Position numbers and translations under genes: made by a program. A stretch of 64,000 nt of DNA from Phoenix dactylifera (taxonomy: Eukaryota > Streptophyta > Magnoliopsida > Arecales > Arecaceae): contig NW_024067680.1 in the NCBI RefSeq assembly GCF_009389715.1, forward strand, positions 1,116,001 to 1,180,000. The letters run 5' to 3'. The notes under the pieces were generated by a model. The model worked only from the letters and a program-made list of their open reading frames with translations. It made no database searches and had not been told where the DNA came from. Shown piece after piece: positions 8,999-21,048 of this stretch (the stretch's first letter is position 1; each line of letters opens with the position of its first letter).

Positions 8999-11900
8999 AT
9001 GGTTTCCATGGAACCTGCCGCTCCGGTTGGTAGGATTGCGACCAAGGCTGCTGAGGGAGGAAGTGAGCAGAAAAAGACTATTTTTAGAGACATGAGGCGT
9101 TATTACTGTGAATATTGTGGAATGTGCAGGTCAAAGAAATCGCTTATCAGATGTCACATCCTTTCCCACCATAAGGTATAGCTCACACTCTGGGTTATAA
9201 TCATAAGTTATATATCACTATACCATAAGGTCGTGGATTAAAGTGATAATATAAAAGAGTTTAAATTTGGATTCTTTGCAAAATAGAGGTAATGGATGCA
9301 GTGTCCTTTTTTGACTGGAAAATTACTTAAATAAATCGAATACCTTGCTTGAGTTTTATGTTGGCATGTCGATGATCTAATTTAAGGTGAGAAGATAATT
9401 AGTGGTTTATGTGAAGCTTTGAGGGCGGATGCAAAATGTATTTGTACAATGTAGGGAAATATTTTCATACAGTAAATAAATTTGGAAATTCAAAGTAGTG
9501 TTGCTATAGAGGTTAATATTAATAGCTTACAGTGGGAGGGACCAATGAAGGGTAATGAGGCTTCAAAAATGCTATATTGGTGGTATGCAGCAGAAAATAG
9601 GACTTAGTGGTGCATGGTAGATGCTGAATTGAGTTGTTATCATGTTTTAACATCTTTCATTTGGGTCTATGGAACATATATGCTCTTGAATATGAAGGTG
9701 CCTGCTTATCAAGCTGCTAAAGTCCTTCGCAATTGGACTAACTGACCTGAGATTGAGCCAGCCTTCACCAGGGTTTACCCCATGTTGTGTTGCTCATCAT
9801 TTATGAGCCCTTCTATCAAATAAATAAAATTAATAAATTAATAAAATGCATGATATTGACCATATAATATCTTTGTTCAGTTTGTGGCTTATGTTTGTTC
9901 TTTGATACCTATGACTAATCGTTGCAAAGTGCAGGATGTATTGAAAGGAGCACAGACTGACCAAGTCAGTGAAGAAAAGGAGGTGAGCAATCAGCCACGA
10001 CATACATGCCAGGAGTGTGGTGCAAGTTTCCGAAAACCAGCTCATCTGAAGCAGCATATGCAGAGCCACTCTCTTGAGGTTGCTGCTTCACCTGCCACAG
10101 ATTTAATTCTGTTTTATTGTTGCATTTACTGAAAGAACTAGGACAATAGTTTTTGGCTCAGTGGAAGTAACAGTCAGCGGGTTCATGTTTCTTTGTTAAC
10201 GTGCACTGTACTGGTTTTGGCACTCATCTAATTTCATCAATAACCACTGCTTTATACTTCATGGGAGTATTTCATGGAAATGCTTTCATCTCATGGTTTT
10301 TTGAAGTAGTGATGCATTCACTAGTGTGATGGGGATAGTCCTAATTTTATTAATAATTCAGCTTTAGTCTTTTCAGATACTGTGGTTAATGTATTTCCTT
10401 AACTATACATGACAATCGTCTAAGATATACATATCAATGCATGCTTCTATTAGGTGGCGTTTGGTATGGGGTGATGACCCCAAGATTAATAGTAATGTGG
10501 GTGAAGGTGACAAAATACTGCGTTTAGTTGCACTCTGTTGATCCTATGTGGCAATGATCCCAAATCATCTCTGCTCCTAAAACTATTCCCAATTTGGTGA
10601 TGTTAAACCCATCCTTGAGGATAGGTTTCCAAGATCACTCCAGGGTAGTGATGTTGGGCTGAAATTTGGGACAAAAATGCTCCTTAGTCCAATTGGTAAA
10701 TTGGCCGACTTCTTTTCGATTGTTTCAGCCACAACTAAAATATATGGAATATATGAAGTGTAGTTTTGGTATTACATGGTCAATGATCTTGGATTCTAAT
10801 GACATACCAAACAGGTTAATTCTAGATATCCGGAGATCATTAATCACGAGAACATAGCATACCAAACGTGGTGATCTTAGAGCATCAGGATTCAGATTAC
10901 CTTGGGATGTGGATCTTTAATCAATAGAACATTGGGGGTGAGATGTATAAGTGTCATTCATCGATGACTAACAGATATGTGTTAAATATTTATATACACG
11001 TGGCTGAATGAATTGATTTTGCAGGTATGAATGTCAAATGTCTGAAAATGATATAAAGATCCTGGCTATGTTGCGTGAAGCATTGGATCCCATTTAAAGA
11101 ACTCCAAAATGCAAAGAGGCAGCATTTTGATCTTGTATGGACCAGTATCAGGATGGGGGGACCTCCTGAGAAGCTCCATCAAGAAGGCCTCAGTCACGCA
11201 GTTCCCATGAGGTTTGCTCTTAACTATTCTACCTAAAGTTTATCCTATTGCTATTTGAATTTAATTTATAATATTTCAATGCCTTCATTCTACACAATCT
11301 GTTAAACTGGTCGTGGTTATGGGAAGCTTGTGATGCCACTAAATTGCCTATTGTTAATGATAAGTGGCATGTGGTACTGTTGTCTTGCTGCATTTAATTT
11401 CTTTCATCTTGTTGGTTTATTTGCGAGATGTGTTTAATCTTCTTGGTTTGTCCCTTATTTCTTTTTCTATTATTTTAAAACTGAGTTGTTCCATCTGTTG
11501 CATGTGAACATGACAAATCTGCGTGCGCTAATTTCTGAATTCTTTTCACTCATGTTGTTATTTGTCCATAAGTGAGTTTGTGACTCATCAAAGGTATGTG
11601 CTCAATGAAACAAGGAACTAGAATTCTTGTTTCTAATTCATACTGAAATATATATTCTTATGCACACTTTCAGCTACAAGAAATACTTCAATTTCTATTT
11701 GCTATTGTAGCCTGTGCTTGTCAAATAAGGCTGTTAATTATCAATTCAGTTCGATATTTTTGTTAGTCTTAGTTTTATACTGTGCATGATGTTTTTGTAT
11801 TTTTAATCTTTTCCCTGCTTGCAGAGGCCCTTTTCATGCCCATTGGACGATTGTCATTTGAGCTACAGAAGGAAGGATCATTTGACTCGCCATTTACTTC

Positions 11901-14167
11901 AGCACCAAAGAAAACTTTTTGCCTGCCCTGTGGAGAATTGCAATCGTAGGTTTGCAATTAAGTCTAACATGGGTAGGCATGTGAAAGAAATTCATGAAGA
12001 TGTGTCTCCTTGTGAAGGTGAAAAGCAATATATATGTCAGGAAGCTGGGTGTGGAAAGGCATTCAAATATGCATCAAAGCTGCAGAAGCATGAGGATACA
12101 CATGGTAAGTTACTCTACTGGACCATGTGTTTAGTTTTTCCTGCTTTTTAGACACTGCTAACAGGTATTAACGTAGTCAAGGAGCACGTAAATTGTGCTT
12201 TCTCAAATTATCTCTGGCATCAAAAGCTTTATTTGTATTTTTTTTTACCTGGTAGCTAAGCTTAATTTTTATGCTACAGTCAAATTGGATTGTGTGGAGA
12301 TTGTTTGTTCTGAATCTGGATGTATGAAAACGTTCACAAATGCTGAATGCCTTAAAGCTCATATACAGTCTTGGCATCAATATGTTCAATGTGAGGTCTG
12401 TGGCACTCAATATCTGAAGAAAAACTTAAAGCGACACCAATGTATGCATGAAGGGGGTAGCATGATGGAGAGAATAAAATGTAGCTTCAAAGGTTGCCAA
12501 TACACATTTTCAAATGTAAGTTTCAGAAATTTATTCCCTGGCTGGTTGCTTCTCTTGATTTTGTTGAGCTTCTCAAATCATGGTTATAATTGATATATGT
12601 TTCTTATGGTCAGAAGTACAGATTTAAGGCATATGTTTGAAGACGAAAAAATAGCCAACCAAAATCTAACCCATATGTAGGCAGTCATTTAGCAAAATTG
12701 AAGAAGACAAGCACAAAAGAAACTCTTTCCTGGTTTTTAAACATGACAAACCTTTACTGAAATAAATCAAGTGTATGTATGTATAAGATAAGAGGAAAAT
12801 ACATATAATGTATAATTTCTACTAGCTTTCCTTTATGTTTGTAACTAATAAACATAGCTCCAATGAATGGTGATTTTCACATTTCAAGGTAGTTATTTTT
12901 TAATGTAGAACACATGTCCACTGCTCCCTACTGCAGAGCAAAGAAAATTTCTCGGTCTTTCTTATCAGGGCTTATGAATTTAAATTTAATAATTTTTAAC
13001 ATCTCAATTTTGTCTACAGAACATTTTCAGTCTTAGGTAGGTTCACAAAATATATGCAGTAATTACTATCAGATTCTTAAGTCACATTTGAATGTGAAAC
13101 AAGCATCATTTTGTTGTCCATCAAACCTAGCAGTATGATCAGTTTGCACTCCACAATTTGCTTGCACTATTTAAGGGGTCTCGGGTATCCCAGCTGGCCT
13201 CCCCCAGCATGTTGCATGCCTTGTTTCTTAAAAGTATTGTGGCTGGCAATTTATCAACCATATGCTTTTAGTAATTGCATTTATATTGTATGCATTTTCA
13301 GAGATCAAATCTTAATCAGCATATCAAGGCCATCCATCAAGAGCTTCGGCCATTTGCATGTCGAATCCCTGGATGTGGGAAGAGGTTCCCTTATAGGCAT
13401 GTGAGGGATAAGCACGAGAAATCTGGTGTACATGTTTATGTTCAAGTAAGTTATTGGTTACTTTTTATGTTTATTTTATTTTACTTTTTTTTCTTCATTG
13501 TCTTCATTGCATGCATAGAGGTGAAATATGATGAGGGTGGTTTCTTCCATGGAGCATTTGGCTTTCAAAGTCTATGGCAAAGTGGAACCCATTTAAGCCT
13601 TTTAGTATACTGGGATATAGTTTCTTGTAACATGTTCATTGGACAAGGAAATCGTTATGGATCAACCTGGATTTTCTTTTTAAAACAACATTTTGCTACC
13701 TTTTTGACTGTTTGGTTTGATTATAATCCAAATCTATCCTTTCAGTACCATGTTACTTCGCTTTTTGGTCTAGATAGTTATCTATAGCTGTTGCATGCTT
13801 ACTCTTTACCTTTTGATCATGATATAAGGCTTGTCTAGTGCTTCACCGCATCCCTCAGTTCATGCATCCATGTATGATTAGCTATTAGCAGTTTGTTTGG
13901 AAGTTGTCAGGAAGTTGTGAACCAAAATATTGCTTATGCCTCGAGTTACACATAACCGTTATAAGAGGTAATCTTGTGTGGGTCTGGTTGCAGGGTGACT
14001 TCATCGAGGCTGACGAGCAGCGGCGTGCCCGGCCAAGAGGTGGGCGAAAGAGGAAATGTTTTTCAGTTGAGACGTTGCAGCGGAAGAGGGTAGTTACCCC
14101 TGGTCAAGCTTCTTCTCTGGATGATGGAACATATTATATGAGATGGTTGCTTTCTGATCAGCCTTGA
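8999..14167 (+). CDS. TFIIIA: Transcription factor IIIA, nine C2H2 zinc fingers
   Basis: Coding exons, all with AG/GT borders and matching phases: 8999-9175, 9935-10078, 11825-12104, 12280-12515, 13302-13445 and 13994-14167, giving 384 residues. There are nine C2H2 fingers in TFIIIA order; the first is CEYCGMC, the second [21 protein letters not shown], and the ninth [20 protein letters not shown]. Finger 8 is split by an intron. The basic tail ([10 protein letters not shown], then a VETLQRKRV motif) matches plant TFIIIA. The protein binds the internal control region of 5S rRNA genes to recruit TFIIIC/TFIIIB and RNA polymerase III, and also binds 5S rRNA. The acidic insert between fingers 4 and 5 known from Arabidopsis is short here. 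A 9-nt coding first exon (8615-8623, ATG GAA GCG then GT) would splice in frame and add MEA. Expression is probably controlled by the cassette exon at 11025-11211. Confidence 0.93.
10453..10873. mobile_element. MITE in TFIIIA intron
   Basis: The left end GGTGGCGTTTGGTATG and the reverse complement of the right end, CACCACGTTTGGTATG, form an inverted repeat around 421 bp with no coding capacity. No clear target duplication is visible, so the superfamily is uncertain. It sits about 150 bases upstream of the 5S-mimic exon. Confidence 0.6.
11025..11211 (+). ncRNA. P5SM: 5S-rRNA-mimic cassette exon of TFIIIA
   Basis: This intron segment is bounded by an acceptor (TTGATTTTGCAG) and a donor (ATGAG|GTTTGC), 187 nt long. 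Two stretches copy conserved 5S rRNA: GGATCCCATTTAAAGAACTCC at 11085-11105 (5S has GGATCCCATCAGAACTCC) and AGGATGGGGGGACCTCC near 11150-11166 followed by tgagaag (5S has AGGATGGGTGACCTCC then tgggaag). In land plants such an exon (P5SM) between the exons for fingers 2 and 3 is known to be bound by ribosomal protein L5, which promotes skipping. Here inclusion reads GAG|GTA TGA, a stop at 11028-11030, and 187 nt also shifts the frame, so the included mRNA is a likely nonsense-mediated-decay target. The assignment rests on position, primary sequence and splice signals; I did not fold the RNA. Confidence 0.9.
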
Positions 14168-16994
14168 GTGGTTATCAGGCAGATAATCTATATACATTGT
14201 GTGCGTGTGCATGTGCATAAAAGGTGTATATATATATATATGCGAGTGGAAATTTGGTTGCTTGTAAATACTTTCTCCTGGTTCCTCATTTCTGTCAATA
14301 TGTATAATTTTGGTCTAAGACATACAAGATTTAAAATTTGAAACTATTTCATATTTTCATTTTGTAGATGAATGTGAAAATTATGATTAAGTGAAATTGA
14401 GAGCAGTTTGGTTTGTTGCCAGTTTTGCTGTACCCAGTGTATTCATCTTTATTTTCTGAATGAGAGGAAAGTTTCCTGCATTTTTGAAGTATTATCAAAG
14501 ATCAGGTGGTCGGGAGTGAAGGAATCCTGTTCTAGACTATTATTCTGGTCAATTTGTGACTTTTGATTAGGCTTTTGATCTGAGATATGCAATATTCTTC
14601 ATTCCGTAGGAACACGAGCTATGAATATTTTCAGTGTCTTGGCATTTGATAAGTTTTATTCTTCCGATCTCTTCACTTATCTACATCATGTCCTCTACTA
14701 TGCAAATTACCTGGAGCAATACTAGAAAGTTCCAAGCCTGGGAAACTTTTCAGAATGCAACTAGAAGACTGCCTGCTTTCGCCCATGCACATATTGGTAA
14801 CCTCACTTGGTACAGTTGCCTTATTAGCAGTTTCCACCCTTAAACTCCATAGATTTGCTTAAAACTCAAAAAATTGTTTTGCTAGTACATCATCATAATT
14901 TTCTGAGAGGGCTTCTCACGAAACACTTCCTAGCAGGTGCTTGGGAAGCATTTTGCAATTTGATTTGCTGTTGAAAGCTGTAAACAGGAGAGGCATACAT
15001 GCTGCTTGCGACTGATTTGCCCAAATAAAAAAAACAACTACTATCAAATGCCGGTACCAAACCAATTCGGTATGGTATGATTTGTACTATTTTATTCGGG
15101 TCGGTACGATATAGCATGCAACTGTCTATCTACTTTGTGAATGTCATGGACTGCTAAAGCCACCTAGATTTAAGCTATTCCCTATGGTATCAACTTGGAT
15201 CCCTATGGTATCAACTTGGAAAAAGTGACCAATTTTATTAGCTTTAAAGCAGTTCATGGCAAACAATACAGGACCTGGACCTACACATGCTATTGCCTAT
15301 TTATGTTGCACCAGCATCAGAGTTCATCACCGTAACAAATGAAGGCATTAATCACAGCGGAATCTGAATCACCCATACTTTTTCTTTGTTGCAGTAGCTG
15401 ATCATCATCTCTCTTGATCGCCACATATTTGCTTGACAGAAAAAAAATTCTTCTTCCAAGCTACTCACATCCATAGATAAGCTAAGAGACTGAGATTGGG
15501 TTGCCAATTATGTAGCTTATTACGGTGTTCCAATTTTGTGGACTCATGCCTTACCCCCTGATTTAGGAGATCTTTATTTGACTCTTTGGGTTGTCCTTAT
15601 ACCCGAGTAATCTCAGTACTCTGATGTATCAGGAAAAAAAAAAGAAGAAAAATGCATATCGCGCAAATTCCCATCTATTTGACTCCAACATATTTGCAAA
15701 TATGTTGATTTGGATCCAACATGGTTGTAGATTGACTGCTTGATCCCAGCATAACCGATCTAAATTTTTGTTTGTATTTGAGGTTATGATTAACTGTATT
15801 AACTTTGTAGTTGACCGAATCATTTCCACATTCAACCTTTTGATTCTTGAATAATATATATATATATATATCATAAAACAGAATTAAGCTAAAAGCCAGT
15901 ATTGTTAGCTTCTTCAAAAGCAGTTTTTTCACTCCTGCCTTCCCTTTTTCTTCTCTTTCTCATTTTTTTTCCAAACTAACCTTTTGATTTCAATTTACAT
16001 ATAGCAGTTTTTGCAGACTATTATCAAGGACAGTTTTTGGCATCGGTCTAACTCAGCTCATTTAGCAATCAAGCAAGCTGAATACCGAACGCAAGCTATT
16101 TCACCAACAGCTTGTTCATATTGGACAATTTTACCATACGATGTTTATTCCTCAGAAACCCTCAATGCTTCTTCTCTGAAAACGAAGTTCACGACTCATG
16201 GTCACTCGCCCTTAGAATGAATAAAAGAGGAAATTTTAACTTAGCACAAAAAAAGCAAGAGCAAAAAGAGCGGGAAAGAGGCTAGGATAGGAAGACAAGG
16301 TTGAATCTGCAGTGAGATCCAAACGAACTAGCATGGGCTACTGTGGCAGAGACAGCAGCAAAAGCACTAGTCCCTGTTGATCATCCACCAACAGCGAAAG
16401 CAACGCAGGTGGCAGGAATTAAATAGGGAGAAGCCATGCCGAAATGATCGAACCCTACAAATGCATGTATCCAAATAGAGCATCAAAAGTATTCTCGTTG
16501 AGAGTACCTTCAGATATTTGAAGCATCATGCATAATTAGATATTTTAACGAACTTGGGAATGGGTATCAAGTATCTCAAGGACTTCATGCAAGAAGGAAA
16601 GCCCTAGCTTTCTCAGAAAGCTTTATTGAACATGTTACTAATTTTTTTTTCAACTAATGCTACTGGAGGTTCAGATGGAATGTTGCATTCTGTCAGCAAA
16701 CATCTGAAACATGTGTACACTCCACTACTATTTATTTAACCATCTTTTCTCTTCCTACTGACCAAAATATATGTTGTATTGTGTTAGGAATTAATTTGAA
16801 AACGTGTCATAATTTAGCCTATCAGCTATTCATATCATTTTGCTATTCACTAACATTTCATTGTCATGCTTTCAAGATCTTCTAAGAGTAGAATTGATTG
16901 GAACAACTGTGACACTCAACACCTTTTCTTGGTATTTCATGGCCGCCCTTCCTAGATTCATGTTCTTCGGCAAGTAAATACCTACATTCTCTCT
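14168..16994. other. TFIIIA 3' flank and AT-rich intergenic DNA
   Basis: No gene is seen. Features noted: short (TA)n at 14229-14240 in the presumed 3' untranslated region, a 21-bp direct duplication 'cctatggtatcaacttgga' at about 15180-15221, a GGTACC/GGTATGG-rich remnant at about 15050-15118 of a kind also present near 21390-21510, and another TA run at 15855-15872. Confidence 0.6.
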
Positions 16995-17478
16995 GGGTTC
17001 GTTTGGTTCGCGGGAAGCATTTTCCCTCTTAGGAATATGATTCCTGGAAAACAAATTCCTAGGAAGAGGATGCCTAGAAAAGTACTTTTGGCATGTTTGG
17101 TTGACCATGAAAAAGTGATAAATTTCCAAAGTGCTTATGTTTGGTTGGCCATTCACTTTCCTGGGAAAGTTATGTATAATTCCTATTATGCCCTTAATAA
17201 AAATTAGGTCTTTAATGCCTCTTTAATGCTTTTTTAATGCTGAAGGGCCTTTTTGAAAAACATAAAAATGGAGTGATTCCCACCTTATTGGAAAGTAACT
17301 TTCTCATGTTTCTCATGAAAAAGCCTTTCCCATGAAATGTGGGAATCATATTCCCATGGGAATACAACTTTTCCGTCTCTCTCCTTTGAAAACTCCAACC
17401 AAACAAGAGGCATCTCATTATTTTTCCGTTAACCATACTTTCCCCCCTTCTTTCCCGCGAACCAAACCAAACGAGCCC
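16995..17478. mobile_element. Tourist-like MITE
   Basis: Terminal inverted repeats GGGTTCGTTTGGTTCGCGGG and, on the other strand, GGGCTCGTTTGGTTTGGTTC then gcggg. A 3-bp duplication TCT flanks it (16992-16994 and 17479-17481). It is 484 bp with no coding capacity. Ends beginning GGG(T/C)TCGTTTGG and a 3-bp duplication suggest the PIF/Harbinger (Tourist) group. A related, more diverged copy is at 57495-58158. Confidence 0.75.
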
Positions 17479-18624
17479 TCTGAGTTTGGGAAAGTTAAAT
17501 GCTTAGCCTCAGGCAAGTAACATCAATTGCCAACTTCCAGGGTGAAAAAAAGTCCAGTATGCGATCAAAGTTTAGCATTCCCATCAAAATAAAACCTTGA
17601 TTGCAGCTGAAAGAGAGGCACAAAAATGTGTGGCTAAATAAATAAAACCAGAACTAGGGAGGAACAAGCCACAACCAATCCATTGAAAATAACATCATGA
17701 GAAGATAATTCTGTTATCACAATGCCCCTCTTTGGCAAGCCCATCAGCCATAGTTATGAATTGAGCCAAAATCAAAAGCTTACATGCTGCTGCTGCTTTA
17801 TGTTTTGATTTCTATCATTGAATATCAGTCCATGAGTACCAGACACTGAGCTGATTCATTCGTTCTCTTTGTTAGCTTTACATTATCACTTGGCGGATGC
17901 CAACATTCCTGCATTGCTGCTCTAAATGTTGATGAGAAATAACTAACATAGCAAAAATCTGCAAGGAAACCTTTGTACATTGAAAGCAAATAGAAAAAAG
18001 TCAAATTTTGGCAAGGAAAAAAAAAGAAAATTTCCAGTATACAGAAGGTGAGAAATTCTACCAGTGTGAGCTGATCTAGACTAGAGCTCGTAAATGATGC
18101 TCAGGAATTCTGTCGAGTCTTTACTCCTCTGAAAGGTTCATGTGCAGCATAATGCATAAATAAGCAATGGTTTAAAAGGATAAGCCTTTTTTGGTCAATG
18201 TGTCCATAGTCTCCCTTATGGGGGAGTTGTACTTTACTGGCTATAGCTACTTGGAGAGCAGCATTACAGATTATATTGAAAAAGGCAATCAAGTTAAAAA
18301 AGCCTGTTCTTGTCATGATAAAAAAGGTTAGGTTTTTCTGCAAATCACTTTCTCTAATTCTATAAACAGGAAATAAAAAAAGTCATTTCTACTTTTCTTT
18401 TAGCTTTTAATGACAACCATATTTGGTGCAGTCAAACTATTTTTATTTTTGTGAAAAGAAAACCCTTTCTCCAACCTTTTGTCAGTGACAACAAGAATGG
18501 TGGTGGTGATGGAAGTTGTGGTGGTGGCGGCAATGGCAACAAAAGCGACAATGGTGGTAGTAGTAGCTGGCTATAATAATAGTGATGATGGCAGCTGCAT
18601 GGTGGTGGTCGTGCCACTGACAAT
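17479..18624. other. Intergenic, GTGGTGG-rich segment at end
   Basis: There is no gene. The last 130 bases (about 18490-18620) are an imperfect trinucleotide run of GTGGTGG/GGCAATGG type. This is the host sequence into which the three hAT elements that follow are inserted; its pieces reappear between them at 19457-19509 and 20074-20107. Confidence 0.6.
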
Positions 18625-19456
18625 TAAACTTGCTCAAATCCCGAGTGGCCCGCTCAGCCTGCCTGAGCCCAGCACCGTTTAGAATGGGCTTGTGCCTGAT
18701 ATTTCAGCCCAATGGGTCAAACCAGGCCTAAAGCCCATCTAAATGGGCCAGGCTCAAGTTTACATCGACTCGGCCCAAGCCTAGCCCGAACCCAATTATA
18801 TAAATTTTAAATTAATAATATATTACATATTATATAATATACTATATTTACTACCTTAAGTAACCTTAACATTTCCCATTATTACTTCCCTATCCCACCC
18901 TTAGACCCCTAATCCATCACGTGACTCATTTCATCTCGATTAGGGTTTCTCCTCGCCTCCTTGTCACATCCTCGCCTCAACCCAACAACCCCCCACCCCA
19001 CCAAGGCCATCAACCATCGCCCGCCACTCCACCCGACAACAGTGACAAGGCTCCTTGTTGCCACCCTCTCTTCTCCTCCCGACAACGGAGACGATCTCAT
19101 CTCCTCACCATCTAGCCTCCAACAAAAGGATTCCACCGACCACCATACCTCAGTCAGTTGATAAAATCATCCTCCCGAATTTTCTCTTTCTCAATGCACA
19201 CATCATCCCAATTAGACCAATAGAGAAAACATTGGGCTGTAATTCTAGTTACTCCAACAAAGCAATTTAAAAAAAATGAAGGCTTTAGTGAAGCCCAAGG
19301 CCCGGCCTAGAAGCCCAAAACATGGTATGTAGCAGGTTTGGGCTTGGGAAGGAGGCTTGAAGGTCGGGCCAAGCCGGGCCCGAGCATGGAAAATTGGTGC
19401 AATCACCTAGGCTAAGTCCAATCGAGTTCGACCGGCCCGCCGGATAAGCAACTCTA
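18625..19456. mobile_element. hAT-type element 1 of a cluster
   Basis: An exact 8-bp target duplication CTGACAAT flanks it (18617-18624 and 19457-19464). The ends are TAAACTTGCTCAAATCC and, reverse-complemented, TAGAGTTGCTTATCC, imperfect inverted repeats in the TA...TA pattern of the neighbours. Subterminal parts are rich in GGCCC/GGGCC words. The centre (about 18900-19250) is C-rich, with no recognisable protein. It is 832 bp and non-autonomous. Confidence 0.8.
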
Positions 19457-19509
19457 CTGACAATCACAGTGGCAATTGTGGCAATAGCAATAGAGGTGTT
19501 GGCAGCTAC

Positions 19510-20073
19510 TAGGGGTGTGCACAAATCAAATCAGATCAGTTTGGAGATAAATCTGAAATCGAACCGATTTAAACTGATTTTCTAAGACCGGAACTGAAAC
19601 CAAACTGCCAATCTACAAAAACCGCTTGAAACCAACATGAGAAATTCAATTCGGTTTATCAGATAGATGTTCAATAGGTTGTGCTAAATGGGTTAGGCTA
19701 AGTCTAAATATAAAAATCCCATATCATACAAGGTTGATGTTCGATGGAATGGGCTAAATGGACTGGGCATAGTCTAAATATAAAAATTCCATTTTATATA
19801 AAAGAGAAAATATAAGAAAAAAAAATTAAAAAATCAAATATATAGATTGGGTCAGTTTGAATATATATAAAAATATATACACATGGGTTAGGTCTGGTCG
19901 ACTTGAATCGATTTTCTAAAAACACAAAACGAAACTAAATCAATTTTTTTGATTCAAGCTTTTCTCAAACTGACACCAAGCTGAATTTTTTGAAAAAAAA
20001 AAAGATATAAACCAAACAAAAGAGATCACCTTAGATTAGGTTCGCAATTTGGCAAGCTTTTTGCACACCCCCA
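19510..20073. mobile_element. hAT-type element 2 of a cluster
   Basis: The ends are TAGGGGTGTGCACAAA and, reverse-complemented, TGGGGGTGTGCAAAAA. The flanks are GCAGCTAC (19502-19509) and GCAGCTGT (20074-20081), an 8-bp duplication with two mismatches, so this copy is probably older. It is 564 bp, AT-rich inside, and without coding capacity. Confidence 0.72.
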
Positions 20074-20107
20074 GCAGCTGTTGTGGCAGTGATGTTGAGT
20101 TGATGAC

Positions 20108-21040
20108 TAGGCCTGTTAACGAGCCGAGCTGCTCGGGCTCGGCTCGGGCTCGGCCCGGTAAAAGCTCGGCTCGAGCTCGGCCCGTTAGTCAAACGAGCCC
20201 GAGCTCGAGCTTAAAATGAAGCTCGTTTAAATTCGAGCCCGAGCCCGAGCTCGAGCCCGAGCAGCTCGTGAGCCCATTTAGGCTCGTGACTTTAAGCATG
20301 CTGCACGGAGTAGGCTGAGCCGGTTTCCTCTTTTTTTTTTTCCCGCTTCCCTCTCCCCACCCGCACTTGCCAGCTTTTAAAAGCTCACACCCAGTTGCCG
20401 TGCCCGTACAGGATCGGTGCTTCGATAGTCGTGGGAAACTCGAGCGCTCCCCACCTCTCCCATCAAGCAAAATATCTGCCGCTGTTACTCGCCAGTGCTT
20501 CGATATTCGTGGGAAACTCAAACCCCCAATTTAAAAGACGTCACCACCCCTTTAACAGCGCCACAGCTGTAGCACTACAGTCTCCTCCTATTGGGTCGCG
20601 ACACGTGGTCAATAACATTAATGACATTCTAAATTTTTTTAGTTTGAATGAACCATCCCTTTTCCCCAGATCAAACTGTAATCATCACCATCTACAGGCC
20701 TACGTGCGATGCCATATCTCCGTCGCCACTGTAGATCCAGCCTAGCTATGGTAGGATGTAACGTTTCCTCCCCACTCATCTCAGTAGCCTAGCTATAATA
20801 GGATGTAAAAGAAGCTCGAGCCCGAGCTCGGCTCGGGCTCGGGCTCGGGCTCGAACTTGGGCTCATAATTGAAACGAGCTTCACGAGCTCAAGCCCGAGC
20901 TTTTGCTTTGCCAAGCAAGACCGAGCTCGAGCCCAATACAGAGCTCGGTACCGAGCCCGAGCCCGAGCCCAGTTTCTATAAAACGAGCCGAGCCCGAGCC
21001 TCCCCAAGCTCGGGCTCGGCTCGGCTCGTTAACAGGCCTA
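20108..21040. mobile_element. hAT-type element 3 of a cluster (GAGCCC family, long copy)
   Basis: An exact 8-bp duplication TTGATGAC flanks it (20100-20107 and 21041-21048). Perfect termini TAGGCCTGTTAACGAGCCGA are inverted at the two ends. Both subterminal regions are arrays of GAGCCC/GAGCTC hexamers. It shares these ends with the 472-bp copy at 4209-4680 but has a different centre of about 500 bp (roughly 20290-20810) with ordinary-looking sequence, possibly picked up from elsewhere in the genome. No transposase is present. Confidence 0.9.
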
Positions 21041-21048
21041 TTGATGAC

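Noticed and set aside
11085-11175. A Cassandra-type TRIM or a stray 5S rRNA gene in the TFIIIA intron
   Set aside because: There are no LTRs or flanking duplications, splice sites border the segment exactly, and the position between finger-2 and finger-3 exons is that of P5SM.
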